In this document: positions 58,401 through 64,000 of the stretch, piece by piece
How positions within the stretch are numbered: the stretch's first letter is position 1
Layout: each line of letters opens with the position of its first letter
Origin: Tubiluchus corallicola
Lineage: Eukaryota; Priapulida; Priapulimorpha; Priapulimorphida; Tubiluchidae
Direction: 5' to 3'
Assembly (NCBI GenBank): GCA_030141605.1
Contig: JAQGDQ010000794.1
Location: 31,097-95,096 of the forward strand
DNA: 64,000 nucleotides
Notes under the pieces: model-generated
Database searches by the model: none
What the model was told of the DNA's origin: nothing
The model's input: only the letters and a program-made list of their open reading frames with translations
Translations under genes and position numbers: made by a program

Positions 58401-59164
58401 GATAATCTAGAGAAACAGCATTGTGTAGGCTAACAAGCATAATCAAAAATAATGTTAAATAATGTTACAATATAAGTTATTCATACGATTGGCAAAAATC
58501 TAAAAATTCCTAGGGGACATCTATGCCATCTAAACAAGTTGCTTTGTTTGGTTTATATCCATTTAAGGCATCAATACATTCATTAACAGAAATACTAGAG
58601 TCTAAAATAGGCATACAAGGTGCTCCAGCAACAGAAACGCTATTTGCAGGATCTAACAAATTTTCAAAATGATCTTTAAATTGATCCACCGATGGCTCTT
58701 TGCTGTCAGCTGAAGTACAAGTACAAGTGAGTATTTTTTCAATTTTTTAAATACTTGTAGAGAGGAAACTTGCAGCTTTTTGCTTTATTGACAACTCTGC
58801 ATATATAAATAAATATATTTATGAAAAAAATTTCCATAGCAACTTTCTTCTGCACTTATATACTTATTTGCCAAATCCACTTACTTTTTGCAACCATATT
58901 GAACTTTTTAAAAAGTCCATTCCGCTTGATTGCAGTCTCATCTTTAACTTTTCGATTTGTGCTGTATGCAACACGTTTCTCCTCGTCTACAACAGGTTCT
59001 TCTACGGCTACGTAGGAATCTCGCAAGGAGGGTCTACCGCTGAAACCAGCACGGATCACAGTTTGATACTTCCAAACTCCGATTGCTGTGAATGTGAAAC
59101 AACCGAATATGATCAAGAATCTATTTTTGGCTGTTTCGTGAAACGCTGTTGTCAGGTTTTTCAT
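46104..59164 (-). CDS. WSC-domain sulfotransferase gene (WSCD-like), type II membrane protein
   Basis: This minus-strand gene was built from phase-consistent exons at 58885-59164, 53786-53931 (tentative), 51312-51383, 48598-48752, 48462-48509, 47664-47828, 47068-47271 and 46104-46465. The order is: a short cytoplasmic tail and signal anchor ([16 protein letters not shown]), a stem, a WSC domain ([29 protein letters not shown]), then a sulfotransferase domain. That domain has a PAPS 5'-phosphosulfate loop ([13 protein letters not shown]), [11 protein letters not shown], and [19 protein letters not shown] near the C-terminus. This architecture is that of WSCD proteins, Golgi-type enzymes expected to transfer sulfate from PAPS to glycans. 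WSCD1/2 are reported as sialate O-sulfotransferases in vertebrates; the acceptor here is unknown. One exon between the anchor and the WSC start is probably still missing. Confidence 0.85.
47068..47271 (-). CDS. WSCD-like gene, sulfotransferase exon with 3'-phosphate-binding region
   Basis: It starts G|GA TTC after AATTTCAG and ends GGCA|GTAAGC. It encodes [20 protein letters not shown] and [19 protein letters not shown]. The RNP segment corresponds to the region binding the 3'-phosphate of PAPS. Confidence 0.85.
47664..47828 (-). CDS. WSCD-like gene, PAPS-loop exon
   Basis: It starts after GTTTCAG and ends GGAG|GTAAAA. It encodes [34 protein letters not shown] and [13 protein letters not shown]. 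The FPGSGNTW loop is the diagnostic phosphosulfate-binding motif of the group. Confidence 0.88.
48462..48509 (-). CDS. WSCD-like gene, 48-bp linker exon
   Basis: The exon has AACTTTCCAG before it and CAAG|GTAAGA after it. It encodes [16 protein letters not shown] between the WSC domain and the PAPS loop. Both phases (1 and 1) match the neighbours. Confidence 0.75.
48598..48752 (-). CDS. WSCD-like gene, second half of the WSC domain
   Basis: It starts after TTTTTTACAG and ends AATG|GTACGT. It encodes [20 protein letters not shown], then [20 protein letters not shown] and FGVRVN. The cysteine spacing fits the end of a WSC domain. Confidence 0.8.
51312..51383 (-). CDS. WSCD-like gene, first half of the WSC domain
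   Basis: A 72-bp exon with GGTTTCAG before and AAAG|GTATAC after. It encodes [20 protein letters not shown] and CRER, joining in phase to GNAYIAV. The [12 protein letters not shown] segment is the helical part of a WSC domain. Confidence 0.8.
53786..53931 (-). CDS. Candidate stem exon of the WSCD-like gene
   Basis: After the minus-strand acceptor GATTTCAG, a frame compatible with the anchor exon (A|GA) stays open for ~48 codons to TAG. It gives [20 protein letters not shown] and [18 protein letters not shown]. It reads like a polar stem region. The coordinates run to the stop; the real donor must lie before it. I found no strong phase-2 donor, so its 3' edge is unresolved and another exon is needed before 51383. 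Confidence 0.35.
54975..55093 (+). mobile_element. 5S rRNA-like sequence, probably the head of a SINE3-type retroposon
   Basis: It matches the animal 5S rRNA plan: CTACGGCCA start, GTCTGATCACCGTAGTTAAG, CCTGGTTAGTACTTGGATGG, GTGACCGCCT, GAATACCAGGTGCTGTAGGC. The internal promoter region is well kept. It has differences from standard 5S and no T-run terminator follows. The sequence continues without a break into ~450 bp of non-5S DNA, so a 5S-derived SINE (SINE3/Deu type) is more likely than a working 5S gene. It lies in an intron of the minus-strand gene. Confidence 0.75.
55094..55545 (+). mobile_element. Body and tail of the 5S-headed element (candidate)
   Basis: GC-richer than its surroundings. 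It includes GGCGGAGGAGCTGCACAAGC and ends near CATTGTCTTCCGAGACAGAA, then GGATGCTAACAATACCACCA, an AAC-type tail. A 255-bp ORF inside (55221-55478) matches no family I know and is not called a gene. The end points are approximate. Confidence 0.45.
55815..57113. repeat. 62-bp minisatellite, about 21 copies, open in all three plus frames
   Basis: The unit GGGACACAGCCTTATTTCAT, then GTGGGATTGGGGGTCTATGC, then CATCGTCTTGTCTCAACTTG and CA repeats with few changes. A few units are 61 bp. The unit has no stop in any plus frame, so three overlapping ORFs of ~440 codons result. They are an arithmetic by-product. CTTGCAG|GGACACAG resembles a 3' splice site. The array ends with CTTTCAG. Confidence 0.92.
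57316..58720 (-). mobile_element. Dead LINE reverse transcriptase fragment
   Basis: Read on the minus strand: [20 protein letters not shown] and [17 protein letters not shown] near 58510-58700, [18 protein letters not shown] near 58310-58360, then [20 protein letters not shown] and [14 protein letters not shown] at 57944-58186, and [20 protein letters not shown] at 57316-57507. The F-Y-A-Y-D-K-V and Q-G-x-P-M-S-C motifs are those of non-LTR reverse transcriptases. Many stops and shifts break it. The YADD box was not found. It sits in intron 1 of the WSCD-like gene in the same orientation. Confidence 0.75.
58885..59164 (-). CDS. WSCD-like gene, first coding exon with signal anchor
   Basis: ATG at 59164 begins [15 protein letters not shown], followed by the hydrophobic [16 protein letters not shown] and a polar stem ([20 protein letters not shown]). 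The donor is AAAA|GTAAGT, phase 1. A short basic N-terminus and one hydrophobic segment fit a type II Golgi membrane protein. The link to the downstream WSC exons is inferred from strand, order and topology. Confidence 0.6.
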
Positions 59165-60296
59165 ACCTTAAAGATTAATGCACTATAAATGTGGATTCAC
59201 ATAGTATTACTTTTCGTTTCCTGTGATCATACTATTCGCACATGGCTATTGTAGCTACATTGTGGCTGCTGACTGAATATTTGAATGAAGTAGGTTTACG
59301 CTTTTCATACAAAAAAGTAGCTCACAGTCGCACAGTTAGCTTATCAATTTCACGTATTCGCTTATCTGTTCCATTTCCTTTTAGTTTCATTTCATTTTTT
59401 CACGCACTTATTTTATGCGCACTAATTCCGATGTATACCGACTTCGCAATTTTCTTGTTCAGGTTAACTCTTTGCCTGTATTTTACCTCTTTATTTAAAA
59501 CTGTCAGTAATTTGCTTCAGCTAGGTGTGACCCTCTGCAGTTCTTAACGAGTAAACAAAATTTCGCAACACCTTTGCGCACAGGTATAGCTCTAACGCAC
59601 GTCAAATTTCTGTACTTTGGCCATAATTTCTTAACACGTCATAACCATATACCACCAACGTGGTTTACAATTTGAAATTTAATGAGAATTTTAGGCGTGT
59701 CGAACTGTGTGCGTTTGTGTACAGTACAGCAGCGAGCTGATATTATGTAAGCAATAATATTGATCCAGTACCTAGACCTAGCAAGTTGGTTAACTCAGAT
59801 AAATCACATGCTCAAATACAATTTACATACATGGCAGGCAGTTAATGTTAAACTGGTATTGCTTGTAAAAGGTTCATTACAGGGTGTATTCTATGGGTGT
59901 ATGTCTAGATGCCTTATTGGAAACGTGCCATGTTCAGTACTAACATTTAAATGAAATTAAAGAGGTAAGGCAATTCTATCTGCTTAAATTTACACATTGC
60001 TTAGAATATCAACATTATACGTATTTATTATGCCTTTATGTCCATGATATTTATGTTCAAATTTAAACTTAATCTCAATAGTTTTACACACCTTATTCTG
60101 AAATTTTCGTCAAGATAATTGCACATATTACTAATAGCAACATTACTTACATGGTGGTTGACTTTGGTAACTTTTAGTTTTTCGCCACCCTTTCACCAAA
60201 CACTTGAACATCATTAACTCAGATAATTTACTCATTTAATAATCTTGTCACTTTGTATCATATTATCATTTCATGCTCCGTGTTTTTTATTGTAAA
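59165..60296. other. Upstream of the WSCD-like gene; no other gene seen
   Basis: Its promoter should lie here. I could not identify a TATA box or other element with confidence. Confidence 0.4.
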
Positions 60297-60345
60297 AAAG
60301 GTGATAAATAAAGATACTTACTTACTTATTTACTTTACTTGATTA
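60297..60345 (+). mobile_element. LINE-like 3' tail
   Basis: GTGATAAATAAAGATACTTAC followed by ACTT units resembles the short-tandem 3' ends of CR1/L2-type LINEs. The body upstream (about 60000-60296) is not recognisable. Confidence 0.4.
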
Positions 60346-60540
60346 CATACGTCATGGCATATGTTTTGAAAAAAAGCTTTTAGCGAATAATTTCAGATGA
60401 AATTTAAAATGATCACTGAAATCTTCTTTTAACCGCGTTTTAAAAATTCCATTCGTGTAATTACTAAATTTATTTTATCAATTTCAATTTCACATTTCTA
60501 TTCCACACTAAAAACAATTAAGCGCAGGGAATATTTAGCA

Positions 60541-60832
60541 GGATCGAATTTAAGCAACACTCGGGTTGTTTAGTAAATGAATGTGTAACTGCCCAGGTTC
60601 AATGCTCGCTTTAGGATCGAATTTAAGCAACACTCGGGTTGTTTAGTAAATGAATGTGTAACTGCCAGGTTCAATGCTTGCTTTAGGATCGAATTTAAGC
60701 AACACTCGGGTTGTTCAGTAAATGAATGCATAACTGCCAGGTTCAATGCTTGCTTGAGGATCGAATTTAAGCAACACTCGGGTTGTTTAGTAAATGAATG
60801 CATAACTGCCAGGTTCAATGCTTGCTTTAGGC
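60541..60832. repeat. 73-bp minisatellite, four copies
   Basis: GGATCGAATTTAAGCAACAC plus TCGGGTTGTTTAGTAAATGA starts near 60541, 60614, 60687 and 60759. Copies differ by single bases (GTGTAACT versus GCATAACT). Confidence 0.92.
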
Positions 60833-61029
60833 GGTTCGTTGTGCAGTAATGAAGGATGTGTTTATATATGAACGTGCCTGAGCGACTTCTGCCTGATGAG
60901 TGTGTAATCTTAGAGCCTTAGCCTTGATAACGAACTAGGTTTCGGTTCTGCCTCAGATACGTGTATTAAGTATGTCTCTTGTGTCTTGTAGAATGTCGAA
61001 CTGTGTAAACACTAGATATTCTAATTTAG

Positions 61030-61625
61030 TTTAAAGCAAAATCGGACCCAATCTTAAACTGTAAGTTAAAACAATCTACTCTACAAAATACTGAATGGAA
61101 GCATACAATTTTTTCAATAGTGACTTGCGTGAAAGAATTATTACCACGCGAACACAATTTCGCGTTCAAGCCACTAGTTCTTCGCTAGTTAGACGTGTAC
61201 TACGGTCTGCATTTCGGAACGCTTTGCACAAGAAATAGGTGCTGTGCCTCTCAGTTCAAATGTGCTAGTTTGTGACGAACTACACACGTTCGGGTAGGGT
61301 GAGCACAGTGCTAAAATTTGAAATTTGAATTTTTATTTTAAAACATGCCTGGTTTTAGTACAACACACTGAATATCTTACAGTAGCACTGAACGTCAATT
61401 TTTGCTTTCATGAACACGTGCCCCACACCCACAGAATGCTTTTGCTGTTGAAATTATGTTCGTTTGTAATGTCATCAGCAGATTGGCTCTTCGCCGTTAA
61501 TAAGGTTTTTGATCTATAATCATCAGAAACGCTTTTGCAGTATTAATTATGACACTTTTTATCGTACTTGAAAATGGGGTAGTATATGAAAAATCATCCT
61601 GTCTTCCTTTAAAGACCTTACAGCT
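61030..61625 (+). repeat. Dispersed repeat family R1, copy 3
   Basis: Begins TTTAAAGCAAAATCGGACCC and ends CTGTCTTCCTTTAAAG. It is collinear with 63040-63625, which begins AAAAGCAAAATTGGACCAAA and ends CTGTCTTTATTTAAAG. Non-coding. Confidence 0.8.
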
Positions 61626-61994
61626 GAAAAGAAATTTTGCAAATTCATTGCTTTACCTATGAGCGAAAATACAAAATTGGTATCTAGTATTTTAGAATCT
61701 TCAAAAGAAATTGTTACATTTTCGTAAACTGATTAAAAACCTCGTACGATTCAAATGTTTACGCTTCTAGCATCGAAGAGGTTTCTGTTGTCTCTTCCTA
61801 GCTGATCAATCTTTCCTCATCCCATTCAGCTTCCCTGCTGCTGCTGCAATGATACTGCGTGGGTGGGTGTAGCTATTTCTGTCTCAGCACAGGAAGCGGG
61901 TAAATGAAGAAAGGCTGCCAGAGATGAAGCGCTACTAATCAACACTTATTATAAACACTAAACTTATTATTAGTGTTCATAGTGCAAATGTTGA

Positions 61995-63035
61995 GTACAT
62001 GTTGAGTCATGCGTTGTTGTATAGAAAGAATGCTGCCTAGACTTAAACTGTAGTTACTAAATCCGGACCCTGTTGAGTACACGTTGAGTGATGTGCTGTT
62101 GTATAGAAAAAATGCTACCTAGACTTAAACCGTAGTTACTAAATCCAGACCCTGTTGAGTACACGTTGAGTCATGCACTGTTGTATGCGCTGTTGAAAGA
62201 ATGCTACCTAGACTTAAACTGTAGTTACTAAATCCGGACCCTGTTGAGTACACGTTGAGTGATGTGCTGTTGTATAGAAAAAATGCTACCTAGACTTAAA
62301 CCGTAGTTACTAAATCCAGACCCTGTTGAGTACACGTTGAGTCATGCACTGTTGTATGCGCTGTTGAAAGAATGCTACCTAGACTTAAACTGTAGTTACT
62401 AAATCCGGACCCTGTTGAGTACACGTTGAGTGATGCGTTGTTGTATAGCAAAAATGCTTCCTAGACTTAAACCGTAGTTACTAAATCCGGACCCTGTTGA
62501 GTACACGTTGAGTGATGCGCTGTTGTATAGAAAAAATCCTACCTAGACTTAAACTGTAGTTACTAAATCCAGACCCTGTTGAGTACACGTTGAGTGATGT
62601 GCTGTTGTATAGAAAAAATGCTACCTAGACTTAAACTGTAGTTACTAAATCCGGACCCTGTTGAGTACACGTTGAGTGATGTGCTGTTGTATAGAAAAAA
62701 TGCTACCTAGACTTAAACCGTAGTTACTAAATCCAGACCCTGTTGAGTACACGTTGAGTCATGCGCTGTTGTATAGAAAAAATCCTACCTAGACTTAAAC
62801 TGTAGTTACTAAATCCAGACCCTGTTGAGTACACGTTGAGTGATGTGCTGTTGTATAGAAAAAATGCTACCTAGACTTAAACTGTAGTTACTAAATCCAG
62901 ACCCTGTTGAGTACACGTTGAGTGATGCGATGTTGTATAGAAAAAATCCTACCTAGACTTAAACCGTAGTTACTAAATCCGGACCCTGTTGAGTAGACGT
63001 TGAGTCATGCGCTGTTGTATAGAAAAAATCCTACC
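61995..63035. repeat. ~82-bp tandem array, about 12 copies
   Basis: The unit CCCTGTTGAGTACACGTTGA, then GTGATGTGCTGTTGTATAGA, then AAAAATGCTACCTAGACTTA and AACCGTAGTTACTAAATCCG repeats. Two copies carry a longer GTATGCGCTGTTGAAAGAAT variant. Pairs of neighbouring units recur together, showing higher-order duplication. It abuts the fourth R1 copy. Confidence 0.93.
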
Positions 63036-63039
63036 TAGA

Positions 63040-63625
63040 CTTAAAAGCAAAATTGGACCAAATCTTAAACTGCAGGTCAAAACAATCTGCTCTTTAAAAT
63101 ATCGAAAGGAAACTTGCTATTTTTTCAAAAATGACTTACGTGAAAGAATTATTACCACACAAAGACAATTTCACGTTCACGCCACTAGTTCTTCACATGC
63201 ATTTCGTTATTCGCTAGTTAGACAGGCACTAGTGCCTTTCAAAACGCATTGCACAAAAACAGGTGCTGTACCTCTCAGTTCAGATGTGTTAGTTTGTGAC
63301 ATACGTTCGCCAGTTGATGCGTGAGCACAGCAGTAAATTTGAAATTTGAATTTTTATTTTAAAACTTGCCTAGTTTTAGTACATCACACTGAATATCTTA
63401 CAGTAGCACTGTACTTCAATTTTCGCTTTCGCAAACACGTGCAACACGCTCGTGGAATATTTTTGGGCTATTGAAAATTATTTTCGTTTGTGATGTTTAA
63501 GTTTTTAATCTATTACTTAATTATCAGAAACGCTTTTGCTGTATTAACTGTGTTAAGATGTACACTTTTTGACATTCTTGAAAATGAGGTAGTATATAAA
63601 AAATCAGCTTGTCTTTATTTAAAGC
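63040..63625 (+). repeat. Dispersed repeat family R1, copy 4
   Basis: Longest copy. It contains GAAAGAATTATTACCACACA, CTCTCAGTTCAGATGTGTTA, ACTGAATATCTTACAGTAGC and TTATCAGAAACGCTTTTGC. It starts exactly where the ~82-bp array stops. Confidence 0.8.
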
Positions 63626-64000
63626 TGTGATTCCTAACCTTGGGGGTAAAAAGCAGCTAAAACAGGGGTACGAGAAAGTTCATTTATAATAACGATGTTT
63701 AATTTATTATGTAAAATAGACGTTTGACACAGCAAATGTGCTGGCGGCTGGCGGTGAGCGAGGTTGGCGGTTTTTGGCGACTGGCGGTAGGTGAGGTTGG
63801 CGGCTGGCGGTGGGCGAGGTTGGCGGTTTTTGGCGGCTGACGGTGGGCGAGGTGGGCGGTGGGCGAGGTTGGCGGTGGGCGAGGTTAGCGGTTCTTCGGA
63901 AAAGCCCGCATGAACGAGGCGACCCATTGAGGTTACTTCATTTCAGTGATAGGAAGACTCTTTTGTCATTTTCTGGACATGTGGTAACCCAACGTGACCA
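63625..64000. repeat. hAT-like end followed by GGCGGTGGGCGAGGTT repeats
   Basis: GTGATTCCTAACCTTGGGGG near 63628 resembles the CAGTGNTTCTCAACCT start of hAT elements. From 63735 to about 63900, GGCGGTGGGCGAGGTTGGCG-type units repeat imperfectly in GC-rich sequence. The minus-frame ORF there is proline-rich and is not called a gene. The remainder to the window end is unassigned. Confidence 0.5.

Noticed and set aside
63634-63927. Proline-rich minus-strand ORF
   Set aside because: Generated by GGCGGTGGGCGAGGTT repeats; no support as a gene.

Overview
The window is AT-rich metazoan DNA with long introns, GT-AG splice sites, degenerate CCCTAA telomere-type repeats, many minisatellites and a dense load of transposon remnants. 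The gene content (an extracellular lectin/EGF protein and a WSC-type sulfotransferase) and a large transposase family known from fish and marine invertebrates point to an aquatic invertebrate, perhaps a tunicate, amphioxus or cnidarian relative. I cannot fix the phylum from sequence alone. Exon models were built by reading splice sites and codon phase by eye; no search was run.

Layout. 0-5 kb: minisatellite, telomere-like and CAT/CAC microsatellite sequence, and a dispersed repeat. 5.1-27.1 kb (+): a secreted or membrane mosaic protein gene with three C-type-lectin-like domains (nine exons), then an amplified block of EGF exons. The block has eight ~1.26 kb tandem units, each carrying two intact calcium-binding EGF exons (A and B) and two decayed EGF exons (A' and B'), and closes with a ninth A exon. 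The first A exon has a net 4-bp insertion that creates a stop. 29-33 kb (+): a decayed multi-exon transposase-type gene. 34.8-38.7 kb: minisatellites, then a Ty3/gypsy pol fragment cut by a LINE with endonuclease and reverse transcriptase (38.7-41.4 kb), followed by a DNA element with ~290-bp inverted ends (41.5-43.3 kb).

46.1-59.2 kb (-): a gene for a type II membrane protein with a WSC domain and a sulfotransferase domain, which I read as a Golgi WSCD-like carbohydrate sulfotransferase. Seven exons are well supported and one is tentative. Its introns hold a 5S-rRNA-like sequence that looks like a SINE head, a 62-bp minisatellite open in all three forward frames, and a dead LINE. 60.3-64 kb: a LINE tail, 73-bp and ~82-bp tandem arrays flanked by two copies of the dispersed repeat, and a hAT-like end.

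The most unusual signals are: (1) a 43-bp minisatellite that appears to be a tandem amplification of an exon/intron junction, copying the 5' splice site about a dozen times; (2) the EGF exon cassette with consistently decayed partner exons and a stop-containing first EGF exon; (3) several other arrays whose unit contains a splice-site-like core.
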